NCBI GenBank assembly: GCA_036941025.1
Contig: JAYMNP010000001.1
Coordinates: 1,178,001-1,242,000, forward strand
Length of the DNA stretch: 64,000 nt
Direction of reading: 5' to 3'
Source: Lachnospiraceae bacterium JLR.KK002
GTDB taxonomy: Bacteria; Bacillota; Clostridia; Lachnospirales; Lachnospiraceae
Numbering within the stretch: position 1 is the first letter of the stretch; the number at the start of each line of letters is the position of its first letter. Made by a program: the position numbers and the translations under genes. The notes below the pieces were generated by a model, which had not been told where the DNA came from, made no database searches, and worked only from the letters and a program-made list of their open reading frames with translations. Below are positions 52,942 to 61,833 of the stretch, piece after piece.

Positions 52942-53781
52942 TCAACACCTTAAATATTCCTGCGCCTCCTCTTTGGTCAATAAAAACTTTTCTTGTAATT
53001 TTTGCAATATCATACTATCTGGTATATCTAAATCCCTCAATGCTGATATCATTCCCAATATTCCCTGTTCTCTTCCTTTTTCCACATTTTCCTGGTCACG
53101 CATTAACAATGTCATATATTCATGCCTCCATTCCCTGTTTCTTTTTGCTTCTTTTACCGCTTCTTCCAGTTTTTTTACATAAGAATCTTCTGTATCATCC
53201 GCTTTCCTCCCCGCCACATAATCCAGAAATGCCATTAGTTCTTTACTGACATCATCCTGTATCCCTTCCGTGTTGAGGAATATTTTTACCGTTTCATCTC
53301 CCATTGATATGCTGTTATCTTCTTTACAGATATTTTCAAAGGTATAAATATGACGCCCTTTATCGTATAAATCAAACGGGCAGATAAATATGATGTAACT
53401 CCGGTTCAGCCTTTTGTAATACTGTTTCTTATCAATGAGTTGTAAATCTATCATGCTCTGATAATATCTGCTCCTTTTGGGAAGCTCCTTTGTATTGCTT
53501 ACCTGCATTTCTATGTCATAAACTGTTTCCTTATCGTCCTTTACATACACATCCAGCCTTACTCCGTGGGCGTCCCTGTCCTGCTCAATGCTTTTCTGCA
53601 ACTCCGGGTATTCTATGTGGTCTATCTTTAAATCCGGCAGAATCCTCTGCAGTAATTCTTTACACAGCTCCGGGTTCTGCATGACTTTCCCAAACAGGAA
53701 ATCATTGGATATGCCTAATTCCTCCCAGCTTGTTTGGCTGTCTTCTATATTTTCTATCTGCTCTTTTTCATTGCCATTCAT
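52942..53781 (-). CDS. Rpn family PD-(D/E)XK nuclease
   Basis: 279 residues. Begins with ISNDFLFGKVMQNPELCKE; the nuclease core is GVRLDVYVKDDKETVYDIEMQ (Asp, then Glu-x-Gln in place of Glu-x-Lys) and YYQSMIDLQLI; the C-terminal part is helical with MTLLMRDQENVEKGREQGI. The family (PDDEXK_2, also called transposase_31) promotes RecA-independent recombination in E. coli and has been linked to phage defence. It has its own promoter and lies between the IS array and the recombinase element. Confidence 0.92.
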   Translation of the reverse strand: MNGNEKEQIENIEDSQTSWEELGISNDFLFGKVMQNPELCKELLQRILPDLKIDHIEYPELQKSIEQDRDAHGVRLDVYVKDDKETVYDIEMQVSNTKELPKRSRYYQSMIDLQLIDKKQYYKRLNRSYIIFICPFDLYDKGRHIYTFENICKEDNSISMGDETVKIFLNTEGIQDDVSKELMAFLDYVAGRKADDTEDSYVKKLEEAVKEAKRNREWRHEYMTLLMRDQENVEKGREQGILGMISALRDLDIPDSMILQKLQEKFLLTKEEAQEYLRC

Positions 53782-53855
53782 ATTGTCTTACCTGCTTTCT
53801 GTCACTCCTTGCCGGGAAACTGTATCTTCCATAAAGCTGCTTTTCTTATGGTTCT

Positions 53856-53884
53856 ATTATACACATTCTCCGGCTAAATTACAA
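53856..53884 (-). promoter_or_regulatory. Predicted promoter of the rpn gene
   Basis: Minus strand TTGTAA (53884-53879), 17 bases, TATAAT (53861-53856). Confidence 0.6.
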
Positions 53885-53911
53885 TCATCCATGCCCCTGC
53901 TTTTATGGTTT

Positions 53912-54472
53912 TTATTCTTTCAGGATAACCAGCTTATTGGGGAAGCACTCTATACGTACACTGCTCCCTGCTTCAAATCCCCATTTTCTGACCCGGTTTC
54001 CCTGCAGCATAATCTGTGGTACGGTTTTCCCACTGCCTGTTGTAACTGCATATGCCTTTACCCTGCGGGTAATTATGGTATAGTCTGTATCTTTTGCCAC
54101 ATATTCATCCAGATGGAATTTCCCCATAACCTGGAACATCCGGGACAGCATAGTGTCTTTCCCAATCCTGCAGATTTCTGTAAAATCCGGTTCCTTCCGG
54201 TATTCTGTACCCTCCTGGGTTTCCCGCAATAAAACCTGCTGGTTCTGGCGGATAAATCCGGAAAGCATCCAGAGGTTGTTCAGCTCATAGAGTGTGTCCG
54301 TCACAGAATAAAATTCCCGTCCCGTCAGGCTCTTTTTGGAATAATAATCGGAAAAGTCTTTCTCTTTCGCCATCATAAGGAAACGCATGGTTTCTGTAAA
54401 TTCCCTCTGTTCCATTTCGGAGTCCAGCTTTTCATATTCCCTGATAAGATACTGGTTTAAATCATGGTTCAT
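53912..54472 (-). CDS. SymE-like toxin-fold domain protein
   Basis: 186 residues. The N-terminal 120 residues are helical and not recognised. The C-terminal about 60 residues (VKAYAVTTGSGKTVPQIMLQ, then GNRVRKWGFEAGSSVRIECF) match the AbrB-fold pattern of SymE toxins (PQI.L.G.WL..AGF..G..V.V). SymE proteins bind nucleic acid and are SOS-linked in E. coli. GAGAGG precedes the ATG. It starts 44 bases after the recombinase stop, so it could be read from the same transcript. Confidence 0.6.
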   Translation of the reverse strand: MNHDLNQYLIREYEKLDSEMEQREFTETMRFLMMAKEKDFSDYYSKKSLTGREFYSVTDTLYELNNLWMLSGFIRQNQQVLLRETQEGTEYRKEPDFTEICRIGKDTMLSRMFQVMGKFHLDEYVAKDTDYTIITRRVKAYAVTTGSGKTVPQIMLQGNRVRKWGFEAGSSVRIECFPNKLVILKE

Positions 54473-54516
54473 CTTCTGTTGCCCTCTCTTTCCTTTTTCA
54501 TCTTTGTACCGCTTTC

Positions 54517-56190
54517 CTATATCACAAGTTCCAGTTCCAGTGACGTTATCCCAAATTCCTGAAACATAAAAACAGACGGCGCACCGTCTGGTGGTGTGCC
54601 GCCATTGTTCTGTAAGAACCTGATTAACTCGTCAGAAAGTTTCAGTTTTATGGAATCTATGTTCCTGTCCCTGTCTATGGTGATTTCCTTTATCAGCAGG
54701 TGCAGTAACCGCTTCCGTATAGTTCGGTTTATATCAGCGGATAAGGCTTTGCTGAAGTTCTTTAAGATTCCCCTCACTGCTTCCTCTGGTATCTCTTTGC
54801 GCCCTTCTTCCAGCAGAATAAGATGGTTCTCACTGGTATGCTCCCTGATTTGTTCCATCTGCCGGCCTAATTCCTGTTTCCTCATTAAAAATTCCTCTCT
54901 GGTAATCACACCGTCTTCATAGGCTTCATGGTTCTTCATCATGCGCTTTGAAAGTTTTTCCTGTTCTTTCTCCTGTAAATCCTGCTCTTTATAAGCATTT
55001 TTCTTTCTGATTTCGTGTTCCCGGTTTACCCTTGAAAAGACTTCCTGAAACACTTTGTCATCATTTAAGACTTCCTCCATCCTCCGGTAGACAAAGTCAT
55101 TGGCTTTCTCCACCCGTATCATATTGCTGTGGCAGACTGCGCTTCCTTTATTCTTCCAGTTCCCACAGGCATAACAGGTCAGCTCCCGTCTGCTTCCGTC
55201 CGCCTTTTTATTGATTACCCTTGAAATCACCATTCCTGCGCCACATTCGGGGCATTTCAGTATCCCCGTCAGCGGGTATTCCCCATCATAGATACGGGAC
55301 GGTTTTCCTGATTTCTGGCTGATTAAGAACTGCACCTGGTTCCACTGCTCCTCTGTTATGATGGCTTCATGGATTCCATCAGCAATAATCGGGTCGGGGT
55401 TGATATTGTTGCGCCTTTTCTCATTCCAGTCCCGTCGCACATTAAAACGAACTTTCCCAATATAGACCGGGTTGGTAAGTATGGTGCGGAGCTGTGCCAC
55501 AGAAAATGTATTTCCGAGTTTGGTCTGATACCCTTTTTTATTCAGGTAGTTTGCAATCGCCTTATAGCCTTTGCCGGACGCATACATCCCATAAATGATT
55601 TTAATGACCTCCGCTTCTTTTTCATCAATTTCAAGGCGTGATTTTTTCCTTGCCAAATCTTCCGTTCCCTCCATGGGAACCCAATGGTAGCCCAAAGGCG
55701 CAATCCCTCCGCACCACTCCCCTGCACGGGCTTTGGCTTTCATCCCCATCTTTACATTCTGTGCAATGGTATTTCGCTCAAACTCCCCCACCAGTGCCAT
55801 CATCTGGAACTGCATTTTCCCTGCCGGTGTATCGGATTCAAAAGGCTCGGAATAAGAGCGGTAAGCTATCCCGTACCTGTCCAGCGTGTTCACAATCTTT
55901 ATGGCGTCCTCCAGTTTCCGGCTTAAACGGTTGATTTTCCATGACATCACGATATCAAACTTCTTTTCTCCTGCTTCCTTTAACAGTTCCTGTATGGCCG
56001 GCCTGTGGGCAATGTCTTTCCCGCTGATTCCTGCGTCAGAAAAGACCTTGTAGACTTCATAGCCCTGTTTCATGCAGTATTCCCTTATCAGACGCTCCTG
56101 CTCCCCGATACTGTAGCCTTCTTCCGCCTGCTCCCTGGTGCTTACCCTGCAGTAAATGGCAGCGGTTGCTTTTTGTTCTGTATGGCTCAT
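54517..56190 (-). CDS. Large serine recombinase
   Basis: 557 residues from ATG 56190 (GAGG eight bases upstream). Resolvase domain with catalytic Ser17 (YCRVSTREQ) and the GEFERNTIAQNVKMGMKAKA block, a recombinase domain (GYKAIANYLNKKGYQTKLG), a zinc ribbon (CPECGAGMV, later CYACGNWKNKGSAVC) and a coiled coil (EQDLQEKEQEKLSKRMMKNH). This type integrates or excises phages and conjugative or mobilisable elements. Complete. It marks the region to its right, or both sides, as a mobile element. Confidence 0.95.
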   Translation of the reverse strand: MSHTEQKATAAIYCRVSTREQAEEGYSIGEQERLIREYCMKQGYEVYKVFSDAGISGKDIAHRPAIQELLKEAGEKKFDIVMSWKINRLSRKLEDAIKIVNTLDRYGIAYRSYSEPFESDTPAGKMQFQMMALVGEFERNTIAQNVKMGMKAKARAGEWCGGIAPLGYHWVPMEGTEDLARKKSRLEIDEKEAEVIKIIYGMYASGKGYKAIANYLNKKGYQTKLGNTFSVAQLRTILTNPVYIGKVRFNVRRDWNEKRRNNINPDPIIADGIHEAIITEEQWNQVQFLISQKSGKPSRIYDGEYPLTGILKCPECGAGMVISRVINKKADGSRRELTCYACGNWKNKGSAVCHSNMIRVEKANDFVYRRMEEVLNDDKVFQEVFSRVNREHEIRKKNAYKEQDLQEKEQEKLSKRMMKNHEAYEDGVITREEFLMRKQELGRQMEQIREHTSENHLILLEEGRKEIPEEAVRGILKNFSKALSADINRTIRKRLLHLLIKEITIDRDRNIDSIKLKLSDELIRFLQNNGGTPPDGAPSVFMFQEFGITSLELELVI

Positions 56191-56304
56191 AATCTTTTCC
56201 TCTCTTTCTTTCATGGTTCAGAGTTATAATATATATTCTGTCTGTCTTCTTAACACGGAAGAAAAACCTCCTGACCAAACTTATACGAAAAGGTATACCC
56301 ATTC

Positions 56305-56359
56305 GCCAAATGATTTACGTTTTCCCTGAAAAATGGAATCTGTCGGTAAACCATTTGGC
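56305..56359. repeat. Inverted repeat upstream of the serine recombinase
   Basis: GCCAAATGATTTAC and GTAAACCATTTGGC, 13 of 14 positions complementary, 27 bases apart. Confidence 0.75.
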
Positions 56360-56373
56360 TCACAGATATTTAT

Positions 56374-56466
56374 TTACAACTCTTCTTTTAGATAAAATTC
56401 AACAATAAGCTGTGAAAGCATGGATATAAACAGTTCCAGCCACTCATTTTCTTTTAACTGTTTCAC
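56374..56466 (-). CDS. Small hypothetical protein (30 residues)
   Basis: GTG start at 56466 with GGAGG ten bases upstream. MKQLKENEWLELFISMLSQL and then IVEFYLKEEL: an amphipathic helix-like peptide. Not recognised. The good ribosome binding site is the main support. It lies between the primase and recombinase genes on the same strand. Confidence 0.45.
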   Translation of the reverse strand: MKQLKENEWLELFISMLSQLIVEFYLKEEL

Positions 56467-56626
56467 TTTTTAAATTCCTCCAATACATAAGCATAATTAT
56501 TTTCTTATCAGGACAATCAGGACAGTAAGGACGGTCTTTTGCCAGAGAATTTTTAATCCATTTTTATTCATGTAGTTGTCACGTTTTCTTTTTTCTGTTT
56601 TTACCGCCCTTATCGCCTTTACGGTC

Positions 56627-59131
56627 TTATCCCATCTCTTTTTTACAGATTTTTACAAAACGTGCTCCATTCTTTTTTCCAATCTCAACAGAAATTCCCA
56701 CATTTGAAAGTCCTGTTTGCAGCTCTTTCAGCCGCCTTGACAAGTGGTTTGGCTGCTTTATCTTATTATTTGCATATATCCCTTTTTCGTAAAGCATATC
56801 GGAAATCTCTGCGCTTAATTCACTCATTGTTCCTTTAAATTCCCCGGCTTCCTCAATGTAATCCATTACTGCACTGGCTACTTCATCCTCTTCCAAGAGT
56901 TCCGCATTCAGCCTGATACGGTTCTTCTGATATGCTTCCAGAAATTTTTCCTGTCCATATCCCAATGCCTCCGATACTGCACATCCCCATTTTAAAAAGT
57001 CGATAAGACGGTCATCTATGGTTACTTCAATCGAAGGCAGGATTTGCATAGCCCTGGAAATACACTCAAGCATGCCATAGAGTATATAAGGCTTTTCTGC
57101 TTCAAATTCCTCCATAACATCTTTTTTGCTTCTGCGGACTTTTGCGGAAATGGTTTTCATATTCAAAAACACACAGCGGTCGAGGAAGTCCGAACGGTCT
57201 GAAAGCAGATGGATTCCATTCATATAGACGGTAGACCTTATATTTATCTCACACAATTCACTGTCTGAATACTTCTTCCTTTTAACTGCTGTTGCCCCCG
57301 TCACTACCTGACAGAAAATATTTGCCTGTGCCCTGGTAATACTGTCCATGTTGTCCAGACACACAATATCCTGTGATTCTAAAAGCAGCAAAAAATCTTC
57401 CTCATTTTTCGGCATTACCGTTACATTATTGCTGGATATATCCAAACAGCGTTTATCCATTTCCATGGAAGTGGTTTTAGAAGAACCTCTGGAGCCTTTG
57501 TAAATAACGATAGGTTGTTCAATCCCTGTTATCAGCCTGACAACCAATATGACATTATGGAGAATCCGGTCTGCGGAACTGGCAAAGTGGTAATACTTTT
57601 TCATCAGTTTTAAAAAAGATTCCCCTTTTTGCGGCATGGGCTGTGGAAGTAAAGTTTTCCTCTTTATCAGCCTGACAGGAGGTTCTTTACAGGTATTTAT
57701 CCCCGATTCGTTGATACAAAGCACGGTAGCTTCTTCATCAGCCAGATTATAGTACATACAACCCTCATATAAAGCGAAACGATTATATACGGGATATTCC
57801 TTCCCCTGAAAAAATGCCTTTGAGATAAGCGTTTCAATCACCGTCTGAATCATATCGCCCCTGCTTCCACGCTTATATGTCTGAAAATACAGGTTCCTCA
57901 GCCACATCTGGTAAAGTTCAGACTTAAGGGGATAATTCACAAAACCCCCCTTTTGCGGAACCTGGATAAAGGCTTCCCCTGTAATGCTCCGAAAAGGGAT
58001 ATGTCCCTGTTCTTCTATCATCCTGAGAAGGACGTCTATCTGGCTCTCCTTTTCCGGGAGTTGATTTTCGGTATTTGTTTTCTTCACAGAGGGTACGGGT
58101 CTGTTTCCCTCCATCAAACGCCAGAGTGTTTGCCAGTTTTCTTCCTTGCAACTGTCATGGTGACAGCCAGCCGCAATCCCGCCATTCTCAAACTGAATGA
58201 TATATGCCCCCTTATCTGTCGAATGTTCCTGATTCCATGGGCATGATTCCAGGATGTAACAGGTGCCATTTTCGATTGGCTTTGTCCTCGCAACGGAAAT
58301 CTCGTGGGATTTCATCCATTTTTCAAGAGAAAAAACATCATTGTTTCTTTCTTTTCTGCTAACACCGGTGCTGCCAAATTTTTGATTTTGTATTTTTTTC
58401 TCTTTACTTTGCTTTTCCTGTACTGCACGTTCCATCAAAGCAACTGATACATTCGTAATATCTTCCGGTACTGATATTATTCTGGAACGCCTATGGGGTC
58501 TTTCTTCCGTACTGTCACCTTTACAGGCCACCGTGCCATACATCTTCGTTATTCTGGCTGCATTGTGATTAACTACGTCGACTTTTACATTTTCCGTAGA
58601 AAATTTATGGTCAAGTGCCTTTAAAAAATTTTTTATCAGTGTTGTGCTTCTCTCGTCATTGGGCATATCAACCGGATATAGCAAGTGGTATCCATTTCCG
58701 CTCAATGCCACTACGGGTTCAGGGAATCCATTGTCCGTCAAATACTTCTGGATTTTCTCCCCTAATCCTACAGCCAAATCTAATTCTTCGTCTGTGCTGG
58801 AAATTCCTGCAGGACGCTCCGGGTCTAAATCAATCAACACCCACCTGCGGCAACAGATTTCTTTATCGTTAGTTGTACTCTTCGCATAATTTTGTAAACG
58901 GTTCATGCTTCTGGCTTGGATACCATCACATAAAGCATTCATGGTCAGATAAATATTGTAACTGCCATCATAACGCTGAATGTGCTGAATCAGTTTTTCT
59001 ACATCATTATAATACCCCGATATGGTTCCTTTGTTGGTATTTAATACTCTCACCTCTGCAAATTTGCCAGGTTCAACCAGTACCTGAAATGCTTTCGTTA
59101 CTTCCTTTTGAAGCTCATTAAAATTTCTCAC
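56627..59131 (-). CDS. Primase-helicase of a mobile element
   Basis: 834 residues from GTG 59131 (GGAGGG eight bases upstream). N-terminal archaeo-eukaryotic-type primase domain with WVLIDLDPERPAG (Asp101, Asp103) and SGNGYHLLYP (His149); a Cys/His cluster (ESCPWNQEHS, GCHHDSC, about 297-328) is a probable zinc site; then a D5-like helicase/ATPase with Walker A YKGSRGSSKTT (about 544-554) and Walker B DIVCLDNMD (about 588-596). Such proteins start replication of plasmids, phages and satellite elements. Confidence 0.85.
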   Translation of the reverse strand: MRNFNELQKEVTKAFQVLVEPGKFAEVRVLNTNKGTISGYYNDVEKLIQHIQRYDGSYNIYLTMNALCDGIQARSMNRLQNYAKSTTNDKEICCRRWVLIDLDPERPAGISSTDEELDLAVGLGEKIQKYLTDNGFPEPVVALSGNGYHLLYPVDMPNDERSTTLIKNFLKALDHKFSTENVKVDVVNHNAARITKMYGTVACKGDSTEERPHRRSRIISVPEDITNVSVALMERAVQEKQSKEKKIQNQKFGSTGVSRKERNNDVFSLEKWMKSHEISVARTKPIENGTCYILESCPWNQEHSTDKGAYIIQFENGGIAAGCHHDSCKEENWQTLWRLMEGNRPVPSVKKTNTENQLPEKESQIDVLLRMIEEQGHIPFRSITGEAFIQVPQKGGFVNYPLKSELYQMWLRNLYFQTYKRGSRGDMIQTVIETLISKAFFQGKEYPVYNRFALYEGCMYYNLADEEATVLCINESGINTCKEPPVRLIKRKTLLPQPMPQKGESFLKLMKKYYHFASSADRILHNVILVVRLITGIEQPIVIYKGSRGSSKTTSMEMDKRCLDISSNNVTVMPKNEEDFLLLLESQDIVCLDNMDSITRAQANIFCQVVTGATAVKRKKYSDSELCEINIRSTVYMNGIHLLSDRSDFLDRCVFLNMKTISAKVRRSKKDVMEEFEAEKPYILYGMLECISRAMQILPSIEVTIDDRLIDFLKWGCAVSEALGYGQEKFLEAYQKNRIRLNAELLEEDEVASAVMDYIEEAGEFKGTMSELSAEISDMLYEKGIYANNKIKQPNHLSRRLKELQTGLSNVGISVEIGKKNGARFVKICKKEMG

Positions 59132-59308
59132 GTAGGTTTCCCTCCATTAAATGATTTCGATTCGTAGCTTTCCGGATAAACTATGCAATTTTTCACAGCC
59201 TGAAGACTGCCTTCTGTAACGTTACGACTATAAAATACCATAGTGACTTTCAAAAATCACGGTTCACTTTTTTTTCAATTTTTTGAACCCCTGGCAAAAA
59301 AAATTTAC

Positions 59309-59344
59309 AAAAAAAGTATCAGCCAATGAGCCAATACTTTTTTT
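59309..59344. terminator. Bidirectional terminator
   Basis: AAAAAAAGTAT (59309-59319) and ATACTTTTTTT (59334-59344) around 14 bases; a U tract results on both strands. It separates the 339-residue gene from the primase gene. Confidence 0.7.
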
Positions 59345-59371
59345 ATATCGTAGTATCATATTTTACCTTTA

Positions 59372-60391
59372 TTAAAATAAACTTTTTTCATCCCTGTTTG
59401 TTTCTTTCTCTTTTGTGTACAGATTTAAAATGACACTTGTAAATATTTCAAACATATTCGGTAAATGCTCCCTCTTTTCGGCGAAATATTCTTCTTCAGC
59501 AGTTTCAAATTCTTTTTTATAATCTTCTAAAAGTTTCTCCCAGTTTTCTAAATAAGTCTTTAAATATAGTTCAAACTGCTCTAACAAAAATAATTTTTCT
59601 CCGCTGCTAAAATAATACCGCTGGGACTTCTCTGCCTCCTGTACGGTTGTTAAATGATTTGATGGCAGTGTAAAATAATTATCTTTTAGCCCATCAATAT
59701 CACTTTTATAATCTACCAAAATATCTATTTTTCTATTTAAAACCTCTGGCAAATCCAGTAGTTCTTTTATCCTCTCCTGAACCATTGTTCCCATGCGCTT
59801 CTCTGCCAGCATAATTTTTTTCTTATTTTCCAGGGCTGCCTTAACTTCCTCTGCATACATATTTGCTTTGCTCAATAGTTCCCATCTACGGTAAACATAT
59901 TCTTCTTCCACAGCATTATCCCAGTCGTTTTCAATCTCATCCAAATCCTCGGCTTCATCAATCATATCGTCCAGTTCTTTTTTTCTATTACTGTCTAATC
60001 CTTCAACAACTATGGATTTTCCGTATGACTGAAAGGATTCCCGCATTTGCCCTGCAAAGTTTTCTATCTCATCTTCGGTTATCTTATCAAATCTTCCATT
60101 TTTTATTTTACTTCCCAAACAATTCTTTTTTCCCGATGGAAGTAATAATAGCACTTCAAAAAAAGCCAATATGTATTCCGGGAAAATCTTTTTGTTTCCT
60201 TGTAGATAAAGCTCATTCTTCAATATATCCTTATAGCCTAAACCTCCCAGCTTTCCTTTTAGGTCACGTTTTAAATTTTTGATGCTATCAGAATTTGATG
60301 GTATATCCTCTGCAAACCCATCTCCATATTTTTTTCTCAATATTTTTTCTAAAAATGCTGTAAAAGATTTTTTTTCACTACTCTCATCCAT
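59372..60391 (-). CDS. Hypothetical protein (339 residues)
   Basis: Not recognised. Highly charged, mostly helical, with an acidic coiled-coil-like middle (KKELDDMIDEAEDLDEIEND) and a helix-rich C-terminus (EQFELYLKTYLENWEKLLED). The N-terminal 110 residues (KLGGLGYKDILKNELYLQGN) may be a small DNA- or protein-binding domain. No membrane segment. GAGGAG precedes the ATG. It is monocistronic, between two terminators. Low GC compared with the housekeeping genes, in keeping with foreign origin. Confidence 0.6.
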   Translation of the reverse strand: MDESSEKKSFTAFLEKILRKKYGDGFAEDIPSNSDSIKNLKRDLKGKLGGLGYKDILKNELYLQGNKKIFPEYILAFFEVLLLLPSGKKNCLGSKIKNGRFDKITEDEIENFAGQMRESFQSYGKSIVVEGLDSNRKKELDDMIDEAEDLDEIENDWDNAVEEEYVYRRWELLSKANMYAEEVKAALENKKKIMLAEKRMGTMVQERIKELLDLPEVLNRKIDILVDYKSDIDGLKDNYFTLPSNHLTTVQEAEKSQRYYFSSGEKLFLLEQFELYLKTYLENWEKLLEDYKKEFETAEEEYFAEKREHLPNMFEIFTSVILNLYTKEKETNRDEKSLF

Positions 60392-60575
60392 AATTTTTCT
60401 CCTCGCTTATATGATTCATATTATTTATTTTACTATACTTGTCTGCTTGATTTCTATATCTTTCTTTCGCCCTGTTTTTACACAAAAAACTAAAAAAAAT
60501 GATAATGTAACAAAACTGTGGCAATAACTTTATCTTCCGTTATCACCACAGTTTCTACAATTTATTTTTACAATC
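60392..60575. other. AT-rich gap with hairpin
   Basis: Holds the leader of the 339-residue gene and the hairpin at 60513-60554. No gene seen. Confidence 0.6.
60513..60554 (-). terminator. Hairpin ending the unknown operon
   Basis: AAACTGTGGCAATAAC (60513-60528) and GTTATCACCACAGTTT (60539-60554), 14 of 16 pairs, ten-base loop. On the minus strand it ends in TTTTGTT. Lies 22 bases past the 48-residue gene. Confidence 0.65.
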
Positions 60576-60722
60576 CTATTTTCTCCGTGTCCTGCTCCCC
60601 TGCTTCACACACTTCGACGCTGTATAGATGGAGATTCCCAATCCAACTCCGGCTGTCACGGATTCTACCACCACACTGGACGCTACCGCACTTCCAACAA
60701 CTGCTAAAAACCCTAAAATCAT
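60576..60722 (-). CDS. Small hydrophobic glycine-rich protein (48 residues)
   Basis: Starts at ATG 60722 inside the stop of the upstream gene (ATGA), so translation is coupled. MILGFLAVVGSAVASSVVVE and SVTAGVGLGISIYTASK form one or two hydrophobic stretches with small residues, then a basic tail (KQGSRTRRK). Too short for most gene callers. It resembles small glycine-zipper membrane peptides in shape; no family recognised. It could be a membrane-active partner of the 245-residue protein. Confidence 0.6.
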   Translation of the reverse strand: MILGFLAVVGSAVASSVVVESVTAGVGLGISIYTASKCVKQGSRTRRK

Positions 60723-61456
60723 GCTTCGATTCCTTTCTGATAAATCAATATTATTCCGTAATCATTGTTTGTTAAATATAAGGCTTCCACCCATTCCGTA
60801 CCGTCAACCGTAACCGTATCAAGGTATTCATACATGGATTCCTGGATATAATGCTCTTTTAAAATCTCTTTGTATGCTTCTTCTGCGGCTTCATCACTTT
60901 TCGGAATCACAGTGCAGAACCCTCCCATGCCTCCCATCACGTCACGTTCCGCCCCATAATTGCTGTCCAGTATCTCAACCTGGGAAACAAGATAGGTTAA
61001 TATCTGTTCCGGTAATTCCATCTGCAGGACAGGGTAATTGTCCCAGTAATCCCGTTCTGTACCGATACAATAAAATACTCTGGCTTTTTTCTGTTCTTCT
61101 GCCATTGATACAAAATGGGCATTATCATCTGTTTCGGCTCTTTCTTCCACAATTCCATACCCCATGCACTGATAACGACCCTCCCGGTCTTCCGCTCCCG
61201 CCGCATAAAAAATCATCCTGACTGTTCCTTTCTGTATCTGGAACGACCTTACTTCTATGGTGCTTCCGTTTGCGGTGAATGTTTCGTAATCGGCGGCAGG
61301 CAGTATCTTACGAAACCCTGCCCATTCCTCCGTTTTCAGATAGTCCGTGTGAAACTGACAGTCAGTATAGCTCCATCCTGTTTCCGGCTCTGTCTTTTCT
61401 TTGTGCTTTACATAATTAAAAAAACGCTCCCAGCTCTGGAATAAAATCCTTACCAT
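60719..61456 (-). CDS. Hypothetical protein (245 residues)
   Basis: Not recognised. Soluble, acidic, with many aromatic residues (WERFFNYVKHKEKTEPETGW; GIILIYQKGIEA). No catalytic motif stands out. GGAGGG precedes ATG 61456. It overlaps the 127-residue gene upstream by seven bases and the 48-residue gene downstream by four. Confidence 0.65.
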   Translation of the reverse strand: MVRILFQSWERFFNYVKHKEKTEPETGWSYTDCQFHTDYLKTEEWAGFRKILPAADYETFTANGSTIEVRSFQIQKGTVRMIFYAAGAEDREGRYQCMGYGIVEERAETDDNAHFVSMAEEQKKARVFYCIGTERDYWDNYPVLQMELPEQILTYLVSQVEILDSNYGAERDVMGGMGGFCTVIPKSDEAAEEAYKEILKEHYIQESMYEYLDTVTVDGTEWVEALYLTNNDYGIILIYQKGIEA

Positions 61457-61833
61457 GTTCCATCCCTCCTGTAATCATCCTGCCCTTTTGTTGTATAGAT
61501 GAGCTGAATCTTCTGGCTTTTCATTTTTACATGGGTTATGTACCAGCTTTTTGTCTTTCCTTTTCGGCTTCTTATTGGAATTTCGTCTATTTTCTCCTCT
61601 ATCCTGATTTTGTTTGGGTACATCCCGACAGTGTCTTCCACTTCCAGACAGTCATCTTTTATTCTGTCTAAGCATAAAACAATGAATCCATCTTTCCCCA
61701 GCTCTTTAGCGTGGAGTATGTAGTAAATTCTCACTATCACTTCCTCCGGTATCTGTTTCTTCCCCAGATACCTGTTTATCTGCTTCAGCAAATGCCACTG
61801 GCTCACCGTCCTGATTCGGATTGTCTTTTTCAT
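61450..61833 (-). CDS. Hypothetical protein (127 residues)
   Basis: Not recognised. Basic, mixed alpha/beta: MKKTIRIRTVSQWHLLKQIN, GFIVLCLDRIKDD, then KTKSWYITHVKMKSQKIQL. AAGGAG lies ten bases before ATG 61833. Unusual for overlapping the DUF1643 gene by 128 bases in another frame. Both frames have ribosome binding sites and protein-like composition, so both are kept. Confidence 0.6.
   Translation of the reverse strand: MKKTIRIRTVSQWHLLKQINRYLGKKQIPEEVIVRIYYILHAKELGKDGFIVLCLDRIKDDCLEVEDTVGMYPNKIRIEEKIDEIPIRSRKGKTKSWYITHVKMKSQKIQLIYTTKGQDDYRRDGTW

Larger units (their letters stand above)
56191..56626. other. Region between recombinase and primase with an inverted repeat and a small ORF
   Basis: Contains a 14-base imperfect inverted repeat (56305-56318 and 56346-56359), one small supported ORF (56374-56466) and AT-rich sequence. 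The repeat lies just upstream of the recombinase start and could be a binding site or part of an attachment site. Confidence 0.6.
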
